In this document: one piece after another, positions 46,826-59,873 of the stretch | How the letters are laid out: every line of letters starts with the position of its first letter | Position numbering within the stretch: position 1 is the first letter of the stretch | From: Prinsepia uniflora | Lineage: Eukaryota; Streptophyta; Magnoliopsida; Rosales; Rosaceae | NCBI GenBank assembly: GCA_032719365.1 | Contig: CM064874.1 | Location: 42,434,271 to 42,498,270 of the forward strand | Length of the DNA stretch: 64,000 nt | Reading direction: 5' to 3' | Translations under genes and position numbers: made by a program | Notes under the pieces: model-generated | Database searches by the model: none | Told to the model about the DNA's origin: nothing | Seen by the model: the letters and a program-made list of their open reading frames with translations, nothing else

Positions 46826-48248
46826 ATTTATATTCTTCAATGATCACTACCTCCTTGCTCCTCAGCGGCCGCTCTTGATGCCCCACTAAAACATCACTTC
46901 AGTATTCTCGATCATCATTTTCTTCGATCTTAATTATTATCTTACAATTTGCATCCCATGTCGTCCGGTAATTAAGCAAGAACTAGCCTCGGCCGGGCTC
47001 CGATAAAGATATATATTGGTAGGAAGATGCATATGGTGTGTAAGGGAGGTATATAACGAAGGCAATGCAAAATCTTTCTGGAAACAGGTAGGGATGAAAG
47101 GAGGAAGTGGGAGGGGAAAGCTCCCGGCCCCAAAACAAAACAAACTCTTAAAAGTTTTACCTATAGCTAGGGGGCAATTAGTTGTAATGTAGGGTGTCAC
47201 AGTTGTTCGTCTATTTTGGGTCGGAAAATCTTTGTCTCTTAATTTATATTCCTGATCATAAAACCTACATCCCTCCTAATTTGTGATACCTTATTGTATT
47301 GCTTTCGATTTATCGAATAATCAGTATACATATCAAAATTGAAACTGTTCAATTTTTATATCATTATTTAAAGATTATATATATATTTATAAAAAAAATC
47401 AACTAAATGGGATATTATTTAGCTTTTTATATGTGTAAACTAAGAGGGCTGTATTCAATTAAAATTCTAGAGGATTATGAAAGACATTTATCAAGTAAGA
47501 ATATATTCATGATTTTTTGTAATTATTTGTTAAATATCTAGTTAAATTTGGATGAATTTATATTGAATACTAAGGAGAATTTGTATCAAATTTTTATGAC
47601 AGACTTGGTGGTTTTTTTGAGTGTCTTTGGTTTGTCAAAACAAAGAACAATGTAGGAAAATTGAAAACGCTAGCCATCATAGCCCGCCCAATCAAATAAA
47701 CCACAATAACCACCATCACAGACCGGCCAAAAGAAAAACTCAAACCACAACCTCTCTTTCATCTGGATTTTTCCTTCAAATCCAACCTTTGAGTCTCTGT
47801 CTTTCTACCTTGTATCAAACTTCGTTATGAATTTTTAACTCAAAATCTAACCCTTTGATATTGATTTCAAAATCTAGGTTGAAATCTCTCTTTGTTTCAT
47901 AGAAAATTGAAAAAAGTTTCAACCTTTCTCTCCCTAGCACATAATGGGCGATAGCCATCGTTTTCTCTCATATCTTTAAGTCATTCAGAGAAGCTAGTGC
48001 AGATCGTATAGGAAATCAGAACAAATTTGAAAGGAGGATCGAGACTCAACTTTCTCGCCACATTGCCTGGCACTGTTCCATTGCTTCAGGTACGCTTCCA
48101 AACCTTGATCTTCTTAGCTGAAAATGACGAGGCTAGCTCGTATGGTTTAGGGATAGATGTAAATCTTCTTCTACTCAATTTCTTGGATCATATTATTAGG
48201 GAAGATTGGATTGAATCACATATTAGGCTAATGCATTCTAGGTGTTCG
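46826..48248. other. CHX upstream region and intergenic DNA
   Basis: No gene recognised. The first few hundred bases are the presumed CHX promoter; short open frames on both strands are unconvincing. Confidence 0.5.
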
Positions 48249-48465
48249 TGAAAATGCTATAGAGTTCGGGGTTTTCAATCTCACCGAGGGTTGATTATTC
48301 TTCTTACTCAAGCTCACTCTATCTGTTTCTCTCACAGATTCTCATTATAATTCATTAATTAAGAGAGTACGATTACATATACACATTCATTGCACACTCA
48401 CCTCACACTCTCACTATGATCCCTTTTTCACGGGTCACTTTACACGTCACTCATCCTTCTAACTG

Positions 48466-48553
<88 letters not shown>

Positions 48554-48646
48554 CACTCACTCACATAGTCCTGCTAACTTCTTCCTCACGAGTTGACAAC
48601 TGTCCACTGCCAAGTTAGCTTCCAGTAAGTTGCTTAATGTCCAACA
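48249..48646 (-). repeat. Copia 3' LTR (about 398 bp), probable
   Basis: Read on the minus strand it starts TGTTGGACATTAAGC at 48646, directly after a purine-rich tract (CTTAGGAGGGAC) that follows the Copia coding end. It ends near TTTTCA at 48249 after a segment typical of Copia LTR ends. A long CA microsatellite lies inside. The left boundary is approximate, because the 5' LTR is missing for comparison. Confidence 0.6.
48469..48552. repeat. (CA)42 microsatellite
   Basis: 84 bp of uninterrupted CA within the Copia LTR; likely highly length-variable. Confidence 0.97.
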
Positions 48647-51600
48647 GTCCCTCCTAAGATGTTCATTGGAACCACACCTAAGAGTCTTCTTAGAAAATAG
48701 AAACTGTATTTAGGTAAGGCTTTAGTGAAGATATCAGCCACCTGTTCTTCAGTCATGCAATACTGAATGGAAATTTCTCCATTTTGGATTGCATCCCTGA
48801 TATAGTGCCACTTTCTATTGATGTGTTTTGTCTTATGATGGAAGACGGGATTCTTGGCCATGGAAATGGCTGACATGTTGTCACATAGTAAAGGTATAGC
48901 CTCTGCTTGTCCTTCCCCTAGATCACCAAGCACAAAACTCAGCCATACGACTTGTGTTGTTGCCTCAGAGGCACTCACATAATCAGCCTCTGCAATAGAG
49001 AGGGCAACACTGTCCTGTTTTACTAAGGCCCAGGAGAAAATGCCACTGCCAAATGTAAAGGCATATCCAGATGTACTCTTCATGTCATCTAGTGATCCTC
49101 CCCAATCACTGTCAGAATATCCCACCAGAGTGTCTGAATTCCCTTTCTTGTAGCTTATCCCATAGTCTAATATTCCCTAAACATACTTGAGAACCCTCTT
49201 GGCTGTCCCATGGTGTATCTTAGTAGGGTTATGCATGAACCTAGACAATGGGCTTGAAGCATACATCAAATCTAGTCCAGTGGCAGTCAGGTACAGCAAG
49301 CTCCCTACAATCTGTCTGTATTGCTGCTCATCAGCAACTTCACTGCCATCATCCATGTGTAGTTTTTCACCTATAGCAAAAGGTATGCTCACAGGTTTAC
49401 AATCTTTTAGGCCAAAGTTGTCCAGCAAGGTTAGTGCATACTTCCTTTGGTGGATGAAAATCCCTTCCTTGGATTATATCACTCCCATACCTAGGAAGTG
49501 GTGTAACAGACCTAGATCAGTCATCTCATATTTCCCCATCATGTCCTGCTTGAATTCTTCCATCAAACTTGTACTGTCACTTGTATATACAATATCATCC
49601 ACATAGATGGCCACAATTAAGGTTCCTTCATTCTTCTTGACCTTTAGGTATAGGGTGGCCTCACTTGTATTTCGCTCAAACCCACAACTCAACAAGTATG
49701 ACATGACCCATCCCAAATCCCCCCGGGATTAACGCGGGATGTGCCATGCTCAGCCCGTTCGGGGCTCCCAGAGCGCGCCAGGATCGGTGGAGGAGTGCGA
49801 TGTCTCGGTCTCTGTTGCAGCCCGCATCCGTGATCAACTCGAAGGGCATTAAAACCATTAAAAGCTGTGAGTGGACAAAAAATCAATAGTTTAATAAAAA
49901 CACATTTCATAAGTAGAAATTTATGCCCTTTACTAAAACGTATGTATGCATTCGAAAACCAATAATCAAACCATTTACTTTAGATTAATTTATTAGGGCC
50001 TCAGCCCAAAATCATAAATCCAAGCATGTGGGAACTCAGCCAAAAAGGTAAATCCAAATCAAATGTCTAGTAAGTCCATAGATCACAATTCCAATCAACC
50101 ACCGTTACATACCAATCCTCAGCATCCCAGATGCCTGACATCCCAAAAGCCTGAAGTCCCAGACGTCCAATAATAGCAAACCTGCTCCTGAGTTACTCTA
50201 CGATCCGGTCGCTCCGTAGAATAACCCCTCGCAAGCAATGCCTGACATCCCAGATGTCATGTATAGAGCTATGGGTGCCCCTCGGTCGCAGCCGAGTCTC
50301 CCCCAGGGTCACCCAGGTCCCTGACCCTCCTTAAAGGGGCGATATCAGATCATAAGGATGATATATGGAAAACATTTCATAAATCATCTCAAACCGTTCA
50401 AAAGGGTCTATGCTCGGGATTTCCATAAAACCATTGTAATCCACAAATCTGATTTCTCAAATCCAAATCTATTTATGGGTCCCTGACTCGAAATCACATT
50501 CATAAAACACAATTGGGCCTAATGCCGATTTCGTAAACCAACTGAGCCCCTGGCTCGATAATATAACTCAAATGGACTTCATGTCCAAGGGTTTCCAAAA
50601 CAAATGAGTCTCATGCTCGAGTTCACCATTTCAAATCCAAACCATTTCATCAAACCATCACCAAAACCACAAGCACGTATAATCACAATGTAAAACCATA
50701 AATCTATATATATATATATATATATATGCAAATACGTAAATCAACTCAAAATATGTGCAAATATGTAAATTACCAATATCACAATTATCATCATAGAAAT
50801 CACATATATAAAACATATAAAACAGTTATGAATGCATCACATTTTAGAAAACTATGTCCATTCGCGGACCATCCTAGCTACCACATCGATACGCGTGCCA
50901 TAAGCCTTCCCGAGGCTAATTCACTATCTCCGAAACTTCCGGACCTGCCCAAATCATACAAATGGTCACTAATGAACTCAATAAGGTTACATCTAAAACT
51001 TAGGAACAGTACCGGCCCAGGATCGCATCCCGAGGCATTAAACGCAATTTTGATCAACTTAACGATCTACGATCGACACGAAACCACTGCTATTGAATTC
51101 GTATCGTCGAAACCTAAAACATGGTGGTGGTCCCACCCTAAGTACTATTCACATGCCCCCACACATGTCAGGTCAACACTCTGGTCAATCCAACTACAGT
51201 AATGATGACGTCATCATGGCGTTACTGCTGACAAGTGTCAGGCTGACACGTGTCACTCCCTGGTTGGTTACTGGTCTGACATGTTTGACATGATGATGTC
51301 AACATCATCATCCCTGTCGTTCGGTTGGGTCGGTCCGAAAACCTGCAACTTGGTCGCTGTGACCCGCGGCCTGACTCGATCAGACCTCCCATCTCCGGCC
51401 ACCATTTTCAACGTGGTTTGTCCCTATACCTTCGTCTCAGCCTCATCTGAAGGTCTATGAACTCAAAAACAACCAAAGTTCACCAGATTCATACCTCCAA
51501 TTCAAAACCCGTATCCTAGACTTCTGGTCGTCCTCCCCTTCAACTCTAGCCACCATAGCCCTTGAAACCGGTCCCAATACGTCCACACAGCCACCAGGAA

Positions 51601-52375
51601 CATGTCCCAACAGTTAGAATCGATCAATAAGGCCCAGAAACTAATATTCGAAATTTGAACTCAAGCTTACTGTCTCCGTTTCCCCCAGCCATCGTCCACG
51701 ACAGTCGATGCCACTAGCACCACCATCATCGTCTCACTTCACTCTCTCTTTTTCATTCTCACACAAAGTGCTATAGAGGAGGATTGAAGGGGCTAATGTA
51801 GGGTTGGGGGTTCACGGTTTAGCAAAAAAAATGAAGAAGATGAAGATGGTTGCACAGGAGGGAAGAGAGAGATGATGAGGGAAAAATAATAAAATAAAAT
51901 AAAGAATTAATATTTTAATATAAAACCATCCAATCAGAACTTAGATCCACTTTTTAGGGGAGATGACCAATGGAATGAGTGACACTTGTCACTCATCCAA
52001 GCGCCCCACATTAATTAATTCACCAATCAGATTTAGCCATATAATTTACGCCTCGAAATGTGTGAATAGTCCAATTTTACTTTCTGTGACCATAACTTCT
52101 CCGTTCGACGTCCGAATTCGATGTGCCGCCTGTCTACGGACTCGTGACGTCCTGATCTACGTCACAGTCATCGGTCCTCGTACGTTTGACTTCCCGAGTA
52201 AACATTTTGTCCAAATCTAGGGGCAAAACGATCATTTTATACCGTTCGTCCGAATTCACCCAACTAATCCCCGATTAGTCATTCTAAATTCATAATTAAT
52301 TAATATTTAATCCCAACATTCGGGATGGTTCGTTACAAAATAGGTATCTATTTCCTCATACCAAATAAAGTTAAG
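48634..52375 (-). pseudogene. Copia reverse transcriptase-RNase H remnant, split by a gypsy LTR
   Basis: On the minus strand one frame runs from about 52375 (FIWYEEIDTY), across the solo LTR (49699-52337), into LLSCGFERNTSEATLYLKVK, the catalytic AIYVDDIVYTSDS, HHFLGMG, then the RNase H region (GYSDSDWGGSLDDMKSTSGY, ALSIAEADYVSASEA, LLCDNMSAISMAKNP, EQVADIFTKALP), ending at the TAA of 48634. Two nonsense codons interrupt it (TAA near 49474, TAG near 49177). Gag, protease, integrase and the start of RT are missing, so the element is 5'-truncated at about 52376. Confidence 0.9.
49699..52337 (-). mobile_element. Solo gypsy LTR (2639 bp) inserted in the Copia RT
   Basis: On the minus strand it starts TGTAACGAACCATCCC at 52337 and ends GGGTCATGTCA at 49699. 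Host flanks on the plus strand are AAGTA (49694-49698) and AAATA (52338-52342), a 5-bp duplication with one mutation. Removing the LTR and one copy restores the Copia reading frame, which proves the boundaries. It has the shared GCCGCCTGTCTACGG motif (52125-52139) and a perfect 10-bp hairpin stem at 51975-51996. A (TA)n run lies at 50705-50727. It has no coding content. Confidence 0.92.
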
Positions 52376-54394
52376 CATTAAAGGGTATAAAATAATATAA
52401 AATAACGTTCAAATAAAGACTTATCAAATACCCCCACACTTAGACTTTGCTAGTCCCTAGCAAATACTGAAATAAATATGAATTCAAACAACTAAGCCCT
52501 TAAACCATTTGTCTCAAATTTTGTTAATTTACACATGGCATTAAAGATTTACAATAGAAGGCATTTGAGCATTAGGAATTCAAATGTTAATAATAAGTAA
52601 CAAAATGCTTCAACAAGTAAGACAATGAGTAAACTCGGTGAATTGGATCTCAACATGAATAAAACAAGTATGAATCAACTCACAAGGATATGCACTCATA
52701 AATCCACTTAATTTGTAAGGGTTTGTGTTTGCACTCAAAGTATGTGAGAAAAGATGCTCACATAATAAAATTAAAGTACTTTTTTCAAAATCTCGAACAA
52801 ACACCTCAAGATAAAAACAAAGCATACTTGCACAAATGAACCAAAACCATAAGCTTACTCTAGTGATAAACTCAACTAATCAAAATTTACCATCTTAAGG
52901 ATCATAAGGTCTTTATGAAGGTTGTAATGAGGCTAAGTTTAGAGGCAAAGAGTGTATAGGACAAGTGGTGCTCAAATTCGTTCCAAGACTAAATAGACTC
53001 CCAAAACGTATCATAACTTTCCAACCTTGGTGCAATGATGTCAGTAATCTATCCCTTCGAACATAGGCCTAATTTCATCTTGTTGGGCCTCAAATTCATT
53101 CTTTGTGTCGGATTTACAAATGTAAATGACTTAACTCATACATTACATAATCAAACCTTATTACCTTGATAGAGACTTAAACCTTACTTTTTTTTATTAA
53201 TTTTTTTTTCTTTTCATCTATCAAGGTAATAACATGTGTCAATAATACAACAAAATTCGAGTAAGTACATCCAAATAATACACATAAAAGTCTTTACAAC
53301 ATCATCATTTTCTCTTTACACGATGTTCATGTCTTCAACCGAGTCCTTGGAACAAGGGTAAAGGATATCTATACTAAACTCAGGTGTTTAGATAATCATG
53401 GTGATGAAAAAAAAGGCTTAATGTGGGCTCAAATGGGTTAAAACTAAAGGGGTCACAACTTGTGGGCACAAAATAGGGAACATGGATGTTGAATATGTGG
53501 TGTTAACCCTAATGCCTTAATCATGTCCAAAATAAGAGAGTTTATTGACTTAAAAGCTTTGTAAATCCCATAGAATAAGTTCTAGTACCCTAGAGTTCAT
53601 TAAAAGCTATGACAAGTAGTTATGAGGTATATGTATATCGATTTAAACAAAGAACTTATGAATTCCTTATCAAAGATGTATATAAAGTTCTGAAGCTCAC
53701 ATAAGGTTCAAATGATTCAAACTTATCTTTACATGCTCGTTTCTGTACCAGTTTATCATGCATCATCCACTACAAGTCATAAACACTTAATCACAAAGTA
53801 TTAACAAAAGAATTCAAGTTCTAGTGATCATCTTTTAGCCATGTTGTATTCGGTTTTCCTTCATTCTTATCATTGACAGGTTAAAGGGCATCATAAGACT
53901 CGTACGACCACTAAGTTACCAAAAAAAAGCCTCAAGGAATTCAATAATTTTTTAATTTTTTTTTTTGAATTTTATAAACAAATAAAAGTGTAAACCCTTC
54001 CCCCACACTTAAACTCTACATTGTCCTCAATGTAGGCAAGCATAAAGTAAATGAACATAGAATCTCAGTGAAGTAGAAGGTGTCACGAAAATCAAGAAAG
54101 AAAAACATAAAGTAAATTAATTGAAAGAGAGTGAAGGGTTTGAGAGGACAAATCTACGTTGATGACTCCTTCACAACTCGGGAATACATTAGGTTGCCTC
54201 CCAACAAGTGCTTGAAGTTTAACATCCAGTTAGCCTACACGAGAGGCCTTAATTTCTTCACTTCGTGGCTCTTTTCCTTTCCGACTTTGAATTAGGGTTT
54301 GGTGTTGGTTGAGGTGGAATCACCCCACTCGCTTGAAGTTGCCCATGAAATCTACTACTTTACCCATTTAGTCTTTAAGATCTGCAATGTCTTT
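52376..54394 (-). mobile_element. Non-coding remnant of an Athila/Tat-like gypsy element
   Basis: AT-rich, non-coding sequence with phrases such as cccccacacttagactttgc and ggttgcctcccaacaagtgc that are common in non-coding regions of plant Tat/Athila elements. It is contiguous with a gag-like frame at 54395-55020. No LTR ends could be fixed, so the extent is approximate. The assignment rests on the neighbouring gag and on general familiarity with such sequence. Confidence 0.4.
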
Positions 54395-55020
54395 CTATTG
54401 ATTTTGCTGACCTGTTATAAGAGCCTGAGTCATAGCCATTATATTTTGATGCCCTTGGGAAAGAGCAACCAACATTTTATCATAATCAGGGTTAGAATAT
54501 GAAGAGATATTATGAGGTGCATGATTATGAGAAAGGTTAGAATATGGAAGCGGGGGCCTAGGGTGCCATGTGGGTCGTTGGAATTGGTTCTGGGTTTGAT
54601 TTGGGTCTGTAGACATGTGCTGAAGGTTCAGGACGTTGTTCGAGTCCCTCCAACTGTAACCTTGGGTCCTTGTCCCTTCTTGAAAGCCTCCAATGGCATG
54701 TGCCATTTCAGTTCTGGGGTCTGCCTCCCTTGTAGTGTATAGGCATTGGTCCTCAAGATGGCCTTGAGAGCATATGGAACAAACCGGGGCTACCTGCTTC
54801 TTAAGTTCTAACACATTTGAAAGCATAGAGGTGAACTTATCTAATTTAGAATAATTTATAACATAGGAACTCACCTCATGTACCTTTCTTAGAATAGGCT
54901 CGGCACCTTCATATTATGCATCATTGAGTACACATCTTTCAAATAATGCACGACCATCTACTAAACTCCGAGCTAAGAAACTTCCATTAGCTGTAGCATC
55001 AAGTATTCCATAATTTGGAA
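54395..55020 (-). pseudogene. Athila/Tat-like gypsy gag fragment
   Basis: A minus-strand frame reads YGILDATANGSFLARSLVDG, then a stop (TAA at 54914-54916), EPILRKVHEVSSYVINYSKL, the knuckle-like VCSICSQGHLEDQC, a Gln/Asn/Pro-rich tail (NQTQNQFQRPTWHPRPPLPY) and a terminal stop at 54395. The C-x2-C-x4-H-x4-C spacing after a helical gag segment matches Athila-type gag. No protease or pol follows in this orientation, so it is a fragment. Confidence 0.65.
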
Positions 55021-55661
55021 AATGAAATAAAATCACGGTAATGGCAAGAAAATGCACAAGTTCCAAATGCATCTAACTAATGCACACAAAAGTATCTACA
55101 TGAAGAATGGTGTGAATGCATAAGAGAAAAACTGTTAGAACCTGCACAAGACATAAGAGTTACGTGACAATTCATGAAAGAATGGCCTGCATCTTCAATC
55201 TCACTTCCCAAGATTCAGTTAGTCTAAGGGGCCCGGTGATGAAATCCGAGAATCATGAAATCGCAGGGAGGGTATGCAAGCTAATAATGCAATAAGTAAG
55301 GCTTTAGAGTGTCATGAATAAATTTCTCCTTCCGCTTCTTATAGTACTTTCCTGGGCGTATGGCCTGTGCGTACTGATAACCACACTTCCACCATTCAAT
55401 GTTAATCATAGGTAGGTGGGATAGATGTAACGCAAGAAGTAAGGATAATTTTGAGAACACCCCGAGGCCAGCTTTAGGGCATATACTCCATTGGTGTTCC
55501 CTTTCTTAATCCAAAAATTGTCACCAGTCGTAACCTTCCTAGACACCATGGCCAACCGATGGAAGTTTGAGTGAATTACCAAACCCAAGTGTTTAAAAAC
55601 TCAGCCCCAACCTCATGTCCATAGATTCGAGTCTACGGTGTATGGTGATGAAATCCTTAAA
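55021..55661. other. Unassigned retroelement-rich DNA
   Basis: No gene, LTR end or structured repeat recognised between the Athila-like gag and the next gypsy LTR. Confidence 0.4.
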
Positions 55662-58256
55662 TGTAACGCCCCGGAAATCCAAATAATGTAAATTTATAAA
55701 ATAATATGTAAAATGACTTTTTTACCCTTAAAAAGTGTGGTTAGATGTTGACTTTTTTGTTTGTAATACTTTTTGTACATTTTTCGAGGACCATTGTGTA
55801 GGTCTCGAGATGCTGAGTCCGTAGACAGGCGGCACGTCGAAAATGGAGCTTGGATGTGAAAGTTACGGGTCTGCAAAGATTAGGGGGAAATCGGTAATTT
55901 GACGACCGAAGGGTAAAATGGTCATTTATCGAGAAAAGGGCTGAGTCACAAAAGTGATGACTCATGCCTTCACTTGTGTACACATGGCAACGTGAGTGAT
56001 GGGCTGAGTCTTTTTACACCGCCCAATTCAAACGGTAGAATGATAATAATGAGAACAGGGGTTTTGAATGCTCTCATTCGAATCAATTAGCAACCATTCA
56101 CCAGAGCTTAAGGAAATTGATGTACTTGAGAAAATTAAGAGATTAAGATAGAAAGGAAAACACGAGGGATAGAAAGACAAATAGATGCCCAGGATTGAAA
56201 ATTTTGAAAATAGGATGAAAAAATTGAATTTCAGTTGTGAGCCTTGATGATTCAAATTGAGCCTTGAGTTAGCTTCTTGAGACCATTTCAAATCAATCCA
56301 AATCAAAATCGAAGGAATTCAACATCGTTTCGAGCAAGAACCGAAGCTCCAAGTTCTTCAAAAAATCGAGCTTGAGTTCGAACGATTTGAGGTAAGAACA
56401 TGTGTAATTAATTATGTAGTAATGTTCATTACAACCTCACGATGCTTCCTGTTTTAATTAATTAGAGGAAATAAGATGAATTGAGTGAAACTGAAAATGA
56501 AACCCGTTCGAAGGCCCATCGTGGGATGTAAAGATTAAGGCCTTGATTGAAGTAATTAAGCTTACAGAACTTAAATTAAGATGGATTAGATGGAATCAGG
56601 TGAAAGAATGGAAGAAATTGAGATCGAATTGATGAAGAATTTACCGGGTCAAATCGTGGGTGCACAACCCGTTTATTAGAAAAACTGGTGGATGTGGAGA
56701 TACTGTAGCAGTACTGTGCAAGCGCGTGACTTTCACGCGCAGCCGCTTGCGGCGGCGCGTGAAGGCGCGTGTAGGCTTTTCTGAGAAAGGGTCCAACATA
56801 ATTTTTAATGTTCTCGATGATACGAACCTATTGGTGTTGGTTTTAGGTCAATCGGACATGGATTCGGAGTAGTTTCGAGTGCCCGAAGCGTATCATTTAT
56901 GTTTAAATAATATTATTAAATTCTGAAAATTAGGGAATTCGTATGTGGGGTTATGGGATAACCTAGTAACCTTAAATTCCTTTGTTTGACAGGACGAAAT
57001 ATTCCCAGGACTTCGGAAGAGCGATTAGCTCGGGATTGAACAATTTGGACGGTGTGTGAGTGGACTTTTTTTTTCTAACCATGATGCATGCATCTATGTT
57101 TTAAATGCTTTATTATATGATTTGACATGATTAATGTTTCGATATGATGATTTATCGATTTTCTGGATTATTATATTGTTTTAGGCACGATTTTCGAGAA
57201 AACAATGAAATTGCTGTTTTGGGCGTAGGCCCGGGATTTTAAAATGATATTTTGGGCTTAAGACCCATTGGAGATGTGATTTTGATTGGATTTATATTTA
57301 CATGTGATTACATGATGATATTGATGGTTTTCGGATTTATGAAATTAATCGCGACTCTAGTTTTACGGATTTTGAGGAAACAATGTTTTGGGTTGAGACC
57401 CTGTGTTGAAAATGGTTTTGATTTCAAATGCGACGGTTTTTCACTGGTTTTCATGGTGGTGATATGTTGCGGATATTAGGGCTTCCAGTTGGAAATATTT
57501 TTTCCTCAGAGTGCACCCTAGAGATAACGCTCGCCTCCGGGACGGGATGTGTTGCCTTGAGAGGTCACGTAGCACGGTCTATTGTCGTGCAGCCGAGGGA
57601 GGCTTGATTCAGATCAGATGTGCTGGTATTATGTGGAGATGGATTAGTGATGTATTCACGACGATCTGGAATGTCGGCTGGTGATGTGTTCACAGCGACA
57701 TGCTCGGATTTGAGTGGTCCTTGAGCCTATTTGATTTGCACGCGTTGCAGGGATAACGTGACTAATGAGATTGGATATGGAAATGAATCCCGTGGTTTTC
57801 TTGAGATTTGTGGATTATAAAAATTTGTGCCCGGATGTATTTTACTCATGGTTTATGATATGCATGCATGTTTGTGAAACTGGAGAGTAAGAATGTATTT
57901 TGATAAATGTATGTATAAAAGTTTGTTTTATCCACTCACACCTTTGATGTTTTATTAACCCTCCCGGCCAGTGCACAGGTACAGAGGCTGATAACGAGGC
58001 AGAGGAATAAGTAGACCGTTGCGCACTCAGACACCTTACATAGTAGGATTTTGATCCATATCTGTAACATTACCTATGCTCTGTAAGACCATTGACTAGT
58101 CAAACTTGTGATGTCAATGATCATGTAAAGTTAACTATCCCTTGTCTGACATTTTTTGTTATATATGTAAGGTTAATTTTGGCACTTTAGAGTTATTGTC
58201 AGACGGAAGCAGGATCCTTCCTGAATATCGAAGGATAATCGGGATGGGTCTTGTCA
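55662..58256 (+). repeat. Gypsy LTR, left (2595 bp)
   Basis: Starts TGTAACGCCCCGGAAATCC and ends GGGATGGGTCTTGTCA, followed directly by a primer binding site, so it is a 5' LTR. It carries GTAGACAGGCGGCACGTCG near 55821-55839, GGGC/GCCC palindromes (57221-57232, 57254-57266, 57390-57401) and a GTCTGACA/TGTCAGAC stem (58144-58151 and 58197-58204). Confidence 0.88.
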
Positions 58257-58259
58257 AAT

Positions 58260-58271
58260 TGGTATCAGAGC
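58260..58271 (+). other. Primer binding site, initiator Met-tRNA type
   Basis: TGGTATCAGAGC, 3 bp after the LTR end at 58256; same type as in the left-hand gypsy element. Confidence 0.9.
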
Positions 58272-58393
58272 ATTAGATTGCGGTTTGAGTCTTGCACATT
58301 CGTGTGCATATGGTGTTATACTGATATGTTTTTCTTACAGAACATCGCAATACGCCTCCGAGATGCGAGCCCCGTGCACAACCTGGAGATGAG

Positions 58394-58675
58394 ATGGGAG
58401 GTCCAAATGTAGAGAGAGCTCAACATTTGGGGGCCACTGGGTTTGCTGGCCAGACCGACCCAGACGAGGCCTATGAGTGGATTACTCATTTGGAGCGGAT
58501 TTACGAGATCATGCGATGTTCGCCAGGGGATATGGTTCCGTTAGCCACATTTATGCTAAGTAGCAATGCTTATCGGTGGTGGCGTGGGCTACAGATGAGA
58601 GGGTTCAGTGATTATGTGAGTCGAGAGCTCAGGGCCATGTGGGCCAGAGGAACCCTAGGGTTTCTGTATGTGTGA
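58394..58675 (+). pseudogene. Gypsy gag N-terminal fragment
   Basis: Encodes the start of a retrotransposon gag (GGPNVERAQHLGATGFAGQT, EAYEWITHLERIYEIMRC, LATFMLSSNAYRWWRGLQMR), clearly related to the gag at 3500-4116. Homology ends at about residue 75; the frame then reads unrelated sequence to a stop at 58675. From 58676 to 59519 no protein is recognisable. Confidence 0.85.
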
Positions 58676-59519
58676 TTACCTCTACTGAGGCAAGTATTCG
58701 ATGGGGTCCAGATACACCCAGGATAGGTGAGTTGTGAGTTGTGTATCGACAGGGTACGTGAGACGACAGTTGGACTCGAGGGGAGTCAAGATTTCAGCGT
58801 AGGTCACTGAGTGACCTGAGATACGATGTGGGAACTCGAGAGCGAGTCAAAATCAGAGTAACATAACGGAAGCGCAGTTAGTTCGAATTGGTATGTAGTG
58901 TTGAGACACTAGTGAGAGTCAACAGGAGTATAGGAAAATGAGTAAGCTGACTAATTTGAGTACCGAGGCCTCCCTTGGCCGCGTTGGTTGGAGTTGTGTA
59001 CTCCTAGTGTGAGGTCTTGGGGTCAAAACCCTACGGGCGTGTAAGAGTTGTGTACTCGTGGCTCAGAGGGGACGATATCGTGTTATTAGAGTGGGATGCC
59101 GCAAATTTGAGTTTGACCTGCGAGGTGTGATTCGTACCAGTGTGACAGCAGGATCTCGATGATGATTGCCTAAACGGAAGCTGAGCAGGATGTCAGCTTC
59201 GATTATTAGATGAGAAGAACCATCAGGCTAAAAAGCCGACTAGGATGTCAGCTTAGTATAGCTGACCTATCAGAATGAGTGACAGACGACATCGATGAGT
59301 GTCAACGTCTTGAGTGAGACTTACGAACCGACGTGTGGTTACTCGAGAATTGAGTTGGAAGCTTTGGAAGTTCCGGTGGCAGTGAGTACCGATGAGTACG
59401 GTGGTTTGTGTCGGATGTGTACTTTTGCACGAGAGTTCCCCGAATTGGAGACAGGGTTGGATTTTCGATGGTTTCGTTGTGGAATTGGGTTAGTTTGAAT
59501 TTCGAGGATGAAATTCTTT

Positions 59520-59530
59520 AAGGAGGGAAG
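59520..59530 (+). other. Polypurine tract before the right LTR
   Basis: AAGGAGGGAAG, two bases before TGTAACAACC, preceded by the ttcgaggatgaaattctt phrase usual at the 3' end of such gypsy interiors. It marks the right copy as a 3' LTR. Confidence 0.85.
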
Positions 59531-59873
59531 TATGTAACAACCCGTCCCAAATTTTTGCGATTTATTAAGAATTAATTATGGATTAACGAGGCTAATCGGG
59601 GATTAGTCGAGGATTTCCAGACGTTCGGGGCGAAATTACGATTTTGTCCCTAAAGAGGGTAAAAAGTTAAATTTTGACACAGGAGGTCTAATGCACGTGT
59701 ACCGAGAACCGTTACGTAGATCAAGTTGATACGAATCCGTAGACAGGCGACACGTCAAAATCGGACATTCGACAGAATAGTTACGGGTCACGGAAGTTTC
59801 GAGGCACGATTGCAAGGTTTACGAGACGAGTGCCTTTTGTCTTGAGTGTGGGCCTAGATATTTTGAACCAGCC

